Positions 1 to 11,860 of a DNA stretch of 64,000 nucleotides are shown piece by piece (position 1 is the first letter of the stretch; every line of letters begins with the position of its first letter). The position numbers were made by a program, and so were the translations under genes. The notes under the pieces are model-generated. The model made no database searches. It had not been told where the DNA came from and was given only the letters and a program-made list of their open reading frames with translations. Source of the stretch: Trifolium pratense (Eukaryota > Streptophyta > Magnoliopsida > Fabales > Fabaceae); assembly GCF_020283565.1 (NCBI RefSeq), contig NC_060062.1, forward strand, positions 50,614,439-50,678,438, written 5' to 3'.

Positions 1-558
1 CGATTAGTAGTGTAATTTGTTGTTTCTGTACCACAATACTAATAATAAATTATTGCATTTATCATTAGACTTATGTCATTCTGACTTGGGAGGGTAAATT
101 TGTTATCATGTATACACTACAGGTAATCAATTGCTACAAGTATTAATCATTCTGGTATACCACTCTAAATTCGTAATAGATCACTTTAAACTGGCACATC
201 AATTTAATGGCCAACAATTCCATGTCTTTTGCTTTCTAATTATATGGGTGTATGGGTGTTTTGTACTTTAAGTAAACAATGTTTTCCTTATTTATTTTTC
301 AATCAAAGCAAACAAGCGGAGAGGACTCGATATTAATTTCTTCTTGTTTTCACTCATGCTAAATGCTAAATATTATTATAAAAATCTACTCTTTTTCACT
401 TTTTTCTTTCTTCCCATTTTCCTTTTCACTATTACCTTTCTCCCCATTTTCTTCTCCACAACCAAGCAATGTGTAAATTCTTTATAATCTCCTTCACCTG
501 GTCGTAATGTACTTCTTTTGTGTGTATGTGATTTGGGCATTTGTCTTATTTGTCACAG
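1..558 (+). other. COG8 upstream intron (no exon seen)
   Basis: AT-rich sequence that ends in a good acceptor (TTTGTCACAG, up to 558) directly before the first COG8 exon of the window. I see no coding stretch in it. It is most simply the 3' part of an intron; the exons for the N-terminal part of COG8 lie outside the window. Confidence 0.6.
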
Positions 559-3500
559 ATAAATGAAATCCCAAAACTGACATCTGGATGCACTGAGTTC
601 ATAGAATCCGCAGAACAGATTTTAGAGAAGAGGAAGATGAACCAAACAATGCTAGCCAATCACAGTACTTTGCTTGACTTGCTAGAAATTCCTCAACTTA
701 TGGACACGTATGTTAATATGATAAATTATGTAGCTACACTTGTTGAATTCCCCGTTATTAATTGTCCCACATGCTGTATGTATGTCAAAACATATGTTAC
801 ATATCCTTTTCAAAAATTGTAAGAAACCTCGGAAACATTGGTTTTGCAGGTGTGTAAGGAATGGAAATTATGACGAAGCCCTAGATTTGGAAGCATTTGT
901 TGGTAAACTTTCAACCATGCATCCAAAGTAAGTGTTTATGCTTCTTCCATGATGTTTGGCTGTGGATGTGATCCCCCCACACACACACACACACAAGTTA
1001 TCTGAGGAATGGTTTTGTATAGTTTCTTCCTCCTTTTTTACTAAATATCACCCTCACTTCCAAGGTTACCCATTATTCAAGCATTGGCTGCAGAAGTTAG
1101 ACTGACTACCCAATCACTTCTTTCTCAACTTCTTCAGAAACTCCGCTCAAATATTCAGGTAGATGTAGTGATTATATTTAATATGTGAACAAATATTCTA
1201 TATATAGTTTCTTATTAATCTATCTTCCATTATTAGTTGCCTGAATGCCTGCGCATTATTGGATATTTACGGAGAATAGGAGTATTTAGTGAGTATGGAA
1301 TGCGTTTGCTGGTAAGGATTTTCTATGCAGTCTTCCTTTGCCGTCATTGATTTCTTTTTACCTTGAAATTTTCAGTTTGGTTGCATCTTCTTGATCCCTC
1401 TTTTTTTTTATTGTCAGTTCTTAAGATGTCGAGAGGCATGGCTTAATGGTATTCTCGAGGATCTGGACCAGGCAAATCCGTATGAGTACTTAAAAGGAAT
1501 GATTAACTGTCACAGACTGCATCTTTTTGATGTTGTGAATCAATATCGTGCAATATTTGCTGATGATACATCAGGAAGTGAGGAAAACTATGATGGCGGC
1601 CTACTTTTTAGTTGGGCAATGCACCAAATTACTTCACACCTGCAAACTCTGAAAGTTATGCTTCCAAAGATAACTGAAGGTGGATCACTGTCAAATATTT
1701 TGGATCAGTGCATGGTGAGCTTCTTCCATCATTAGAGATCTTGAAAGGAATTATTATTTTGTAAATAATGAAGACAGGGATATAGACATTATGGATTATA
1801 TAAAGACTAAAGGTCAAAACAGGTCTTTCGCAAAAAAAAATGGAGACCTATTTGGTCCTTAGAAATGAAAAATACCAATTTGGTCCTCTAAAATCCAATG
1901 TAGTCAGGTTCTCGCACCGGGTCTTAGGTTCTTAAGATCCTACGAGCTCGTGAAGGCCAAGCGAGCTTAGAACCCATGCAGGTTCCTTTTTTGACCTGTC
2001 TGTAGTCAGGTTCTCGCACCGGGTCATAGGTTCTTACGATCCTAGAGGGTTTTTGACCTGAGCTCTAGACGGCGTTGTTGCCGTCGTGAACCTCGCCGGC
2101 GGTTTGTGTATGTTTGTTCTCACTCCTTTTTCATTTTCGTTCACTCCTCTCTCACTTTCAACCATCTCTTTCACTCAAACCTCTGTCTTCACTGAAACCT
2201 TCTGAACTCATCTCTTTCACTCTAAAGTTTCAGCCCTCTGTTTCATTTTGTTTTTTTTAACCCTGTTGTTGCTTCTTATAAACCTTTGTTATGAACTTGC
2301 GAACATTTGGAATGATGTCTATGAAATATTAATTAATAAAGTTTATTTTGTTCATGTATTATATTTTTTTATGTTTATGTGTATATGTATATACGTGAAG
2401 TTACAATTTTACCCTTGAGTAGGATCTTACGAATCGAGCTACGATCCCGATCTTACGATTCTCAACCAGCCTACCGATCCTACGTAGGATCTCGAACCTG
2501 ACTACATTGCTAAAATCTCAAACGTCAGTCAAATTAGTCATATTTAGGATTATTTTAGGGACATTTTAGTCCTTTCAGGAACTATATTTACAATATTTGA
2601 GGTTTATCAGGACTAAATTTGATACTTCTCATTTCTTTAGGATCAAATAAGTCTTGCACATTTTTTCTCAAGGACTAATTTCAGTATTTTACTCTTACTT
2701 AAATTTTGATGCACAATAAATTTTTAGCAAACACTTCCTTGTGGAAAATACGGAAAACACAAAAAGAAAATAAACTCAAGCTTGGTCTGCTTGCTGCTCT
2801 GGTTAAAATGTGTGTATGACGAAAGAAAGTTATGTTGCACGAAAAAATTACATTAACATTTTTCTATTTTCTTACTATTTTTTACAGTACTGTGCCATCG
2901 GACTTGGTTGGGTTGGATTGGATTTTCGAGGCTTGCTCCCACCACTTTTTGAAGAGTAAAACAAGTTCTCTTTTCTGGTTTATTGGGCAAAATTGTACTT
3001 GAAGCATTTAATAATATATAGGATGGTTTCTTTTCAGGGCAGTTCTCAACTTATTCTCTAAAAATATGAGTACTGCTGTAGAGAATTTTCAGGTAAATGC
3101 AGTGAAGTTGAAATGTTTTACATACTAGTTACCTGAAATTGATTTTATATAAATTGATCACATTCATTTATGCAAAAAAATCAATACCTCGGTACCTCAT
3201 TTTTTCTTATTTCCTCTGCAAGTTGCCTACTTCTATATTGTAACTAAGAAATTGATGATTTGTTCTCAGTTGGTCTTGGATTCACATCGGTGGGTTCCCC
3301 TGCCCTCAGTCGGCTTTCGTTCAAATACTGCTGAAGAAAGTAAGGAAGATGTAACTCCTCCCTCTTATTTGATGGAGCATCCACCTCTTGCCGTTTTTAT
3401 AAATGGTAATTCTAGTCAATGTCTTCCACTAAGTTTCTTTTGGAACTATATTAGTTATTGTCTCTTGCATCTCTGTTATTGCAATTTTGTAGGACAAAAA

Positions 3501-6500
3501 TTCAGTCTCAATCATCAACATCATTAAACTATCCGCCTTTTTTTCTCCCCAAATTTCCTGCCATCCCTACAACTTATCTTATCTATTGTAATCCACACTT
3601 ATCTCTTCAAATATGATAATTTTTGGGGTCTCTTCAACTTACTACTCGACTTCTATGTTGTGGGTACTAACGTCACTTTCCGACCATTCCTACTTACATT
3701 GTTGTAATTTGGTCTGTCCCATACGAGTGAGAGGGTCATTTTCATGAGTGATAAATAAATATTGACTATTAGATCTAACAACGGATCATCCAGGTTAGAT
3801 CATTTAACATTTTAAGTGGTCTTATCACCATTAAATACTTTTTAATTTGACTATCTTTACATGGTTTATGGTCTAATTTACTCCTCCGGCTTGCATATAA
3901 AAATATTACTCTACCTATTTACATCATCTACTCCCATGCTTAAGAAAATCACAAAATGGAAACATTCATAGTTGAATAGTCATGCTTGTAGTGTTATTAA
4001 CCTATGCTGCATTTTCTTCCTCCATTCTAAATCCATTATCCATTTGCATTGGTATCACTTTGGTGACTGCAGGTGTATCAGCAGCATTGAATGAGCTACG
4101 TCCGTGTGCCCCGTTAAGTTTAAAACATGTCCTTGCCCAAGAATTGATAAAGGGATTACAGGCTGTTTCTGATTCATTATTGCTGTACAAACACAACACG
4201 GGTTCTTAGGGCTAATGAATCAGGACTTTTCCTCTCACTTTGCCGGGCATTTATTGAGGTATTTTATAAATCGGTCACTGTTTCTAATTTGAGGCTATTT
4301 GCATTTGTCAATTAATTACTCTAAATACCGATTACATTTTTTTGATACAATGGTGGTATTGGAAGTTTGTGCTCAAGCTCTTCACCACTAGTACAATTCA
4401 TGTGGCTTTCCGTTGGAAACCCGACAACGAACAAGCAGAAATAATAATAAACTAAGACAGCAAGCAAGCACAGAAGAATGATTGTGTTATTAATTTGATG
4501 AAAATTGGGGATACAGAGAGGGAAATGACCATGGATCTGACATAGAGCAAAGCTCCTATAGGCGGCTAGAGCCTCCTACTCATGACTAACAAATAGAATA
4601 TATTCCAAGATAATCCTCTCAACCTCTCATTCATTCCTTTTATTGTGGAATGGTACAATCATTCTCTCTCTGCACATTCTAACGGAATTACTACTCTTTG
4701 TCCTTTTTGCCCCTTCTAGTGTAAACTCTCCATGCCTTAGGCCCATTGGGCTGATGATAAATCATAACATCTTTTGTCTTATTCACAGCCATGTGGTCTC
4801 TATCAATGCTCCCTTCTGAAACTTCAGCCTTGTCCTCAAGGTGGAGTGTTGGGAATTGACTTCTAATTGTTACCACATCTTCCCAAGTTGCTTCATTTGC
4901 TGTCTGACCTTTCCACTGCACTAACCACTACTGCACCTCTTCACCTTGTTTATTAATCTTCCTGGATACCAGCACCTTGTCAGGTTCGGGCATAACTGGT
5001 TCTTCACCTTCCAACTGGTCAGGCAAGTGCTCTTCACCCTGATAATTCCCTACAGCTTTCTTAAGCAAAGACACGTGGAAAACTGGGTGAATTTTTTACC
5101 CTTCAGGCAGTTTTAATTTGTATGCTACAGCACCAACTCTGTCAATCAAGGACCAAAATATCTTGCTGCTAACTTGGCATGAATACGAGAAACCACCGAC
5201 TGTTGTCTATGTGCCCTTAATTTAACAAAGACCCACCCATTCTCCAATCTCAAAAGATTTATCTCTCTGTTAGCATCTGCCTGTGCCTTCATTCTGCTTT
5301 GAGCCTTCAGTAATTGATCTCGCAATTGACGCAGTGCCTCATCTCTGTCCTGTAGCTCCCTTTGAACAGCTTCAACACGTGTCTCTCCAATTCCCCAATG
5401 AACCAAAGCAGGTGCTTTTCTCCCATATACAATATCAAAAGGGGTTTGTTGAGTTGCAGAGTGATAAGTGGTATTGAACCAATACTCGGCCCACGAAATC
5501 CAATTCATCCACACTCTGGGTTGATCAGCAGCAGAGCAACGGAGATAGGTTTCAAGACAACGGTTAACTACCTCGGGGTGATAGGCTGAGCTAAACTTCA
5601 AATAAGTATCCTGCAATTTGAAGAGCTCTCTCCAAAAATGACTCATGAATATTGGGTCCCGATCGCTTACAATTGACATAGGAATTCCGTGCAATCGAAC
5701 GATTTCTTTGACAAATATCTCAGCAAGATTTCTGGCTGTGTATGGATGTTTGAGTGGCACAAAATGGCAGTACTTAGATAATCTGTCGACAATCACCATG
5801 GCAGCTTCATAACCCTTGGATTTCGGCAAACCTGTTATGAAGTCCATCGATAAATCTTCCCACACATTCATTGGAACTGGTAAAGGTTGAAGAAGACCTC
5901 CTGGAGATGCTGCCAAATATTTATGTCTCTGACAAGTATCGCATTCCTTAACAAAATTCTGCACAGTATTTTTCATTCCAGGCCAATATACATTCGCCGC
6001 TATTCTTCTGTAGGTTCTTAGGAAACCGGAGTGCCCTCCTTGAGGTGGACTATGAAATTCCTGCAACATTTAATCTTCCTTTGTACAACAACGTGTTCTG
6101 TTGTATACTGAACTCAGGATGTGTTGTTGGATCCACAGATAAATCTTGCCAAATCTTCTTTAACTTTTCATCACTTTGTATGCACCTGCTGAAACTCTTC
6201 CCAGAACGGATAGGATACAAAATTATTATATTCACCTCCCTCTTGAATTCGGGATAGAGGATCTGCTCCTTGATTCAATCTACCAGGCTTGTAATGGATA
6301 ACAAAATTGAAGCCCAATAACTTAGCTACCCAATTTTGTTGCTCTCCAGTTATGATTTTTTGTTGTAACAAATCCTCGAGACTCCTTTGATCAGAGACAC
6401 CACAGATTTTCTTCCCAATAAGTAGGGCCTCCAATGCTGGATAGCTAAAACACAAGCCATCAATTCCTTCTCATATGCTGGTTTTGTCAAATTCCTCACA

Positions 6501-8436
6501 CCTAAAGCCTTACTAAAGTAAGCTATAGGATTTTTATCTTGTCTCAAAATAGCTCCAATGCCCGCACCGGATGCATCACATTCAATAACAAATTCCTTCT
6601 CAAAGTTGGGCAAAGCAAGCACCGGTGCTTCTACCAACTTCTTCAACAAATCAAAAGCTTGTTGTGCTTCCTCTCTCCCCAACAGAAAGCATCCTTTTTG
6701 GTCAAATCAGTTAAAGGCTTGGCTATTCTTCCATAATCCCGAATGAATTTTCTATAATAGCCGGTTAGTCCCAAAAATCCTCTCACACCCTTCACATTTT
6801 TGGGTTTAGGCCACTGCATCATGCTACTATACTTGTTGGAATCCACAGCAACTCCTTCTTCAGTTATCATGTGACCCAAATATTCTACCTTGTTTTGTCC
6901 AAATTGACACTACTTATTAGCCTTCAACTCATGTGCTTGCAGGGTATGTAATACTTGGCCCAAATGATTCATATGCTGCTGCCAATTCTTACTATATATT
7001 AGAATGTCATCAAAAAACACCAACACCCCTTTTCTTAACATTGTTCTAAATACTTCGTTCATAAGCCCTTGAAAAGTGGACGGAGCGTTCATCAATCCGA
7101 ACGGCATAACCAAAAATTCATAGTGCCCTTCATGTGTTTGGAATGCCGTTTTATGCACATCTTCACTCTAACTTGATGATACCCGGATTTCAAATCCAAT
7201 TTGGAAAAATATTTTGCACCATGTAACTCATCTAACAACTCTTCAATCACGGGGATAGGGAATTTATCCGGGATTGTCACCTTGTTAAGAGCACGATAAT
7301 CTACACACATACGCCATGTGTTATCTTTCTTCTTCACATGTATGACCGGGCTGGAATAAGCACTTGTGCTATGCCTAATGATTCCGGTTTTCAACATCTC
7401 TTGAACCTGCCGCTCTATTTCATTTTTATGAAGGTGGGGGTAACGGTATGCCTAATGATTCCGGCATGACTCTGACAGTGTTTTCCACGGTGGTGAGTGT
7501 ATTACGAACCTCAGAAAGTTCACTCTCTAGCGCGACAACCTTAGCTTCCATCGTTCGAAGTGTGGCTTTCTGTTTCGGCATTCATTGATCCCTCAAAGGA
7601 ATCCGGCAGGTCGGACCAATTTGTTGGAAACCCAACAAAGAACAAGCAGAAATAATAAGAAATTAAGACAGCAAACAAGCACAGAAGAATGATTGTGTTA
7701 TTAATTTGATGAAAATTGGGAATACAGAGAGGGAAATGACCCTGGATCTGACACAGAGCAAAGCTCCTATAGGTGGCTAGAGCCTCCTACTCATGACTAA
7801 CAAATAGAATATATTCCAAGATAATCCTCTCAACCTCTCATTCATTCCTTTTATTGTGGAATGGTACAATCATTCTCTCTCTGCACATTCTAACGGAATT
7901 ACTACTCTTTGTCCTTTTTGCCCCTTCTAGTGTAAACTCTCCATGCCTTAGGCCCATTGGGCTGATGATAAATCATAACATCTTTTGTCTTATTCACAGC
8001 AATGTGGTCTCTAACACTTTCTATATACTAATTACTGAATTTCTGCAAATTCAATGTACAGGTTGCTTATCCTCACTGTGCTACATGTTTTGGGCGTTGC
8101 TATACCGGTGGATCAGCTCTTGTTATGGATGCAAAGAACGTTTATGATGGAATTGGCCGTCTAGTAGAGGCTTCCGCCGCAAGAGAACTCCCAAAACCAG
8201 TAAATAATGGAGAAGCCAGCAACATAGCTGAGAACGGCGAAGTACCAAAAATGGATAATGGAGAAACACCTGATGCCAAAGAATCTGAAGCCATCAATAC
8301 TGAATCTGAAGCGATCAAGACTGAATCTGAATCCATCAATAATGAATCTGAAGCCATCAATACTGACGAAGCGAACAAAAGCTCTACTTCTCAGACAAGT
8401 CAGGAAGACACTAATCTTGAAAAGACAGACGAATAA
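559..8436 (+). CDS. COG8: Conserved oligomeric Golgi complex subunit 8 (3' ten exons, frameshifted)
   Basis: COG8 is a lobe-B subunit of the COG tether that catches retrograde vesicles at the Golgi. Ten exons join in phase: 559-707, 850-927, 1065-1158, 1237-1311, 1418-1714, 2888-2955, 3038-3092, 3270-3405, 4073-4258, 8062-8436; all introns are GT/AG. Recognisable stretches are [48 protein letters not shown] and [11 protein letters not shown] near the C-terminus. The 5' exons are outside the window. Oddities: exon 4073-4258 is 186 nt where 185 are needed; an extra A in the AAA at 4189-4191 shifts the frame and gives a TAG at 4207-4209, before the last 17 codons of the exon and the whole final exon. 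The final intron (3.8 kb) carries an antisense retrotransposon and intron 1715-2887 carries nested MITEs. The last exon ends in an acidic, Ser-rich tail with heptad repeats. Either this allele is truncated or one base is a sequencing error; gene identity is secure. Confidence 0.93.
1805..2698. mobile_element. Fold-back (long-TIR) element in COG8 intron, split by a hAT MITE
   Basis: The left arm (1805-1895, with ...CCTATTTGGTCCTTAG...) is an imperfect reverse complement of the right arm (about 2600-2698, with ...ATCAAATAAGTCTTGC...). Both show the degenerate 'TTTGGTCC' sequence typical of plant fold-back elements. A complete hAT-type MITE sits inside it. Outer limits are approximate because I did not find an exact target duplication. 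Confidence 0.55.
1896..2509. mobile_element. hAT-type MITE, 614 bp, 8-bp TSD CTAAAATC
   Basis: The ends are CAATGTAGTCAGGTTC and its reverse complement GAACCTGACTACATTG. The flanks are exact 8-bp repeats CTAAAATC at 1888-1895 and 2510-2517, the size expected for hAT. The left terminus is partly duplicated inside the element: GTAGTCAGGTTCTCGCACCG occurs near 1900 and again near 1992. There is no transposase, so it is non-autonomous. It is nested in the fold-back element of COG8 intron 1715-2887. Confidence 0.85.
4411..4805 (-). repeat. 3' LTR of the chromovirus
   Basis: 395 bp, the same length as the copy at 7622-8016. By eye I count about 12 substitutions and no indels between them, roughly 3%. 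The outer end is CG instead of the expected TG (first base mutated); the inner end is ...CTATCA. Confidence 0.92.
4691..7400 (-). pseudogene. Broken pol polyprotein (RT-RNase H-integrase-chromodomain)
   Basis: Domains in order on the - strand: reverse transcriptase 7397-6910 ([11 protein letters not shown]; active site FFDDILIYS); RNase H near 6682-6350 ([15 protein letters not shown]); integrase zinc finger 6069-5930 (His pair then CDTCQRHKY); integrase core 5890-5530 ([18 protein letters not shown], then the region of the third acidic residue); C-terminal chromodomain near 4921-4810 (EATWED, LEDK). Frame changes occur near 7155, 6690 and 6430 and around 6200-6060, and a TAG lies at about 6914. 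In the integrase core, about six residues expected just before the conserved Glu are absent. This is a decayed, non-coding relic. Confidence 0.92.
7622..8016 (-). repeat. 5' LTR of the chromovirus
   Basis: 395 bp, beginning TGTTGGAAAC and ending CTCTAACA on the + strand, so TG...CA termini are kept here. It is the upstream LTR for the antisense element. It ends 45 bp before the acceptor of the last COG8 exon. Confidence 0.92.
8281..8364 (+). repeat. Four 21-bp tandem repeats in the COG8 C-terminal exon
   Basis: Four in-frame 21-bp units each encode a heptad of the type ESEAINT ([28 protein letters not shown]), followed by an eroded DEANKS. They extend the acidic tail beyond the conserved COG8 domain and probably arose by slippage. 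Confidence 0.9.
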
Positions 8437-9023
8437 GTGACATTCTAGTAATGGAAAAAGGTGTATTTTTTATTTTATAAATTTTTTAATACCTTTCTTT
8501 GTTAGTGTTTTCCCCCAGTTTTGGGTCTGTTCATTTCTTAATATGGCATTGTCAGCTGTAATTATATTGTCAAGTGAAATAACATGAATAGGCTGTAGAA
8601 AGTATTGATTGTTAGAAGAGCTGAAAGGGAATTTTGACACAGATTACATGTAAGGAACAATATTTTTTTTCTTTCTTTCATTGGATAATATTTTCATCTA
8701 TGAGCCTCACGGAGGGCTATCGATTACTAATAAAATATTATTATCTACTAATTTACTCTTAAAACTGCCCTAAAACCTGTTATTTTATGAGATTTGGTTG
8801 GAACCTTACAAGAATTAAGGATATTCTCGAGTTTATGCTCCTTAAGCTCTATATGGTTGTTCTCATTTTCTGATTATTCTACCGTACCTTTATTACTCTA
8901 AAATCTGACAAGAACAACTAACTAATTCATTTAAAAAAAACATCTCTAATTGCGAGCCATCCATATAATGTGAACCGAATGGATAATACAAGCTAACAAA
9001 ACATCTCTAAAATGTTTGAGCTC
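8437..9023. other. COG8 3' flank, no gene
   Basis: AT-rich 3' UTR and spacer following the COG8 stop at 8434-8436. No coding signal or repeat family is recognisable before the AAT tract. Confidence 0.6.
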
Positions 9024-9852
<829 letters not shown>

Positions 9853-9893
9853 CCAATGTGATCATACACTGTCAAATATATCCATCAAGTAAT

Positions 9894-10606
9894 TCAATTA
9901 TTCACTGGCAATTTGTTAATCCACCCTTCCGTATCAATAAAAGAGATATTCAAGAATTGATCAAGCTCAGTTCCACTCAAATGCTTCATCCATTTCACTC
10001 GCTTCGATTGATTTGCTCCTACTCCACTATTTCCTGTCTCTACAAATGGGATGGTTTCTCTACAGTTAAGTTGTACACCACAAATATGTAAGATATATAG
10101 GATTAAGTAGCCATTCAAATCACACTTATGTGATGGACCATCATATTAGGATTATATAGCTTAGTAGTGATTTGTATCTTAGTGATTGTTGACTCAGTTT
10201 TGATTGCAAAAAGATAGTTTACAAGAGACCGACACCCGTTTATATATAACCGTTTATGATTGATTTTTCATAATTATTGGCCTGAGACCGGACTCACAGG
10301 TTGGATACTTCCATAAGTTAGCAATTATGACAGTTTTGAGTCGGATTACGGGTCCGTGCCCAGACTAACAAACAAGTTTAACATGTAAGTAAATATCTTA
10401 CTCATGGCCAACATAGGTCCTAGCATACCAAACCTCAGGTGAAACCACATTTGTTAGGTATGAATTGACTATAATAACTCTTGAATAAGCATTCAATGAT
10501 CTCCCAAGTATAGCAGTTTCTTTTGTCTCGGTGAATGTACAATTTTTAAACACAAATCCACTACTATCATTTGATGACGCTCTTCTTTGTGCCGTGAATA
10601 CCCCAC
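9894..10606 (-). pseudogene. Pectinesterase 3' exons (5'-truncated relic)
   Basis: Two exons of a plant pectin methylesterase, which de-esterifies cell-wall homogalacturonan. The upstream exon (about 10606-10402) encodes GGVFTAQRR, SGFVFKNCTF and AILGRSLNAYSRVIIVNS; a GTAAGA donor follows at 10401. The last exon (10059-9894) after a TGTAG acceptor encodes VKWMKHLSGTELDQFLNIS and FIDTEGWI, the usual C-terminal end of the family, and stops in frame. The join is in phase. The catalytic region with the two Asp residues lies further 5' and is absent: upstream is a scrap of a GDSL gene and other debris. This is therefore a gene fragment, probably not functional. Confidence 0.82.
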
Positions 10607-10631
10607 CTAGTTTGGGACCATATAACCCCAA

Positions 10632-10755
10632 GGTTAGCGCAAAAAAATAAAATAAAATAGATAATTTCAAATAATTGGATATTATATATCTCTTAAACAC
10701 ATGATCAAATCAAGAAACTAATTGACTGAAATTCTTTGGAAATATAAACTCAAAT
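10632..10755 (-). repeat. Partial duplicate of the downstream end of the GDSL gene
   Basis: This stretch matches 11936-12225 almost base for base except that about 150 bp are missing: GGTTAGCGCAAAAAA is shared at 10632 and 11936, and AATTGGATA.TATATATCTC through GAAACTAATTGACT.AAATTC is shared at 10668-10730 and 12123-12203. It therefore holds the last codons (PKNxSQLVS, stop) of a second GDSL copy plus its 3' flank, fused to the pectinesterase relic. Confidence 0.8.
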
Positions 10756-10815
10756 TTTCATGAAGTACATGACTAGTCCAAATTCTAAAAGCCCAAACCA
10801 AAAAAAAAATCCAAA

Positions 10816-11077
10816 TCTATATCTATATATAAAGAGGATACAAAAAAATTTGGTGTGGACTTTTCATAATACCAACAATACCTTTGATTTTTTTTTAGCA
10901 TAAAAAACCTTTTATTAAAATAATCACCAGACATATCTTTTATTATAGCAACAAAAATCTTTTATTAACAAACTCACCATAACATAAGACATGTCTTCTT
11001 TTTTTTTTTAATTTTTTTTACATAAATTTACATAATAGACACATACTTACGCGGAACGCGCCCTGTCTGACCGCTAG
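10816..11077 (+). mobile_element. Possible short non-autonomous Helitron
   Basis: The 5' end TCTATATCTATATATAAAGA resembles plant Helitron starts and is preceded by A; the 3' end is CTAG followed by T, with a short GC-rich hairpin (CGCG-GAA-CGCG at 11050-11060) a few bases upstream. A...T flanks fit insertion between A and T. The ends alone are weak evidence and there are no coding domains. Confidence 0.35.
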
Positions 11078-11516
11078 TTGTTAATAAAATCCTTCTGAGG
11101 GACACTTTTGTCGAATCCCTAATAATTTTCATCTCAAAATCTATTTTCAAGAATATCAAACGTTCGTCAAACCTTCTTTCACAAACCTTCTTTCACAACA
11201 ATGAAAACGCGTCTTACTCATCTTCTTACTCACAAATCCCCTTCGTTTCATTGACCCTATAAACCCTATTTTCCACCATTTCTCATCCGAAGCTGTTCCC
11301 TCAAATGTTGATCGGTCGTTATCTGCTTCTGCTTTTTCAACTCAGCATCTTACCAAAAGAAACTACCGATATCGTTTCTGTTGTTTTCTCGAGGACGATG
11401 AAATTGAGGTACTAACTACTAACCCTAATCATTTTTTTTTTTTTTTAACGAAACCCTAACCATGACTATTCAATTTTTGTTTTAATTAAATATTGTTGTA
11501 GGAGGATTATGAATTT

Positions 11517-11860
11517 ATGACAGTGCTGTTGATGAACATTGCATTGATTTCAAAGAACACGGATAAGTTCATTGATGGTAGTTTTCCAAAACCTTCGATA
11601 ACTGATCCTTTTTATGGTCCATGGATTCGCTGCAACACTATGATTTTGGCTTGGATTCATCGATCTATCTCTGATTCTATTGCATGCTCGGTTTTATGGA
11701 TCGATACGCCCGCCGGAGTTTGGAAATGCTCTTTACCATTGAAAATGCATATTAACAACATCAAAGTCAAGCCAAATAAACCTTTCTCAAAGGGTTTTCC
11801 ACCAGAAGTGTCTATGATGAGAATTATACATTCTATTGGTTATTTCTTGGAAACGAATTA
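11517..11860 (+). pseudogene. Copia-type gag N-terminal relic
   Basis: The peptide around 11517-11735 (ISKNTDKFIDGSFPKPS, DPFYGPWIRCNTMILAWI, RSISDSIA) resembles the N-terminal gag domain of plant Copia retrotransposons (UBN2/DUF4219 type). After GVWK the similarity ends and the open frame continues with unrelated sequence to a stop at 11861. No protease, integrase or LTRs are visible nearby. Upstream (11090-11510) is a leader-like stretch ending in an AG directly before the open frame, so the fragment might be read as an exon, but I cannot show that. Confidence 0.55.

Larger units (their letters stand above)
4411..8016 (-). mobile_element. Ty3/gypsy chromovirus, internally deleted, in the last COG8 intron
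   Basis: A 3606-bp element antisense to COG8. The 395-bp LTRs are flanked by the 5-bp target duplication CTTTC (4406-4410 and 8017-8021). A candidate primer binding site starting TGG reads leftward from 7618 and a polypurine tract (AGAAGGGAG on the - strand) lies at 4809-4817, next to the 3' LTR. The interior is only 2.8 kb: a short gag start (7440-7550 on the - strand) is followed directly by reverse transcriptase, so most of gag and the protease are missing. Several frameshifts and a stop break pol, so it cannot move by itself. The C-terminal chromodomain places it among the chromoviruses. It lies wholly within the intron and leaves the splice sites intact. Confidence 0.95.
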
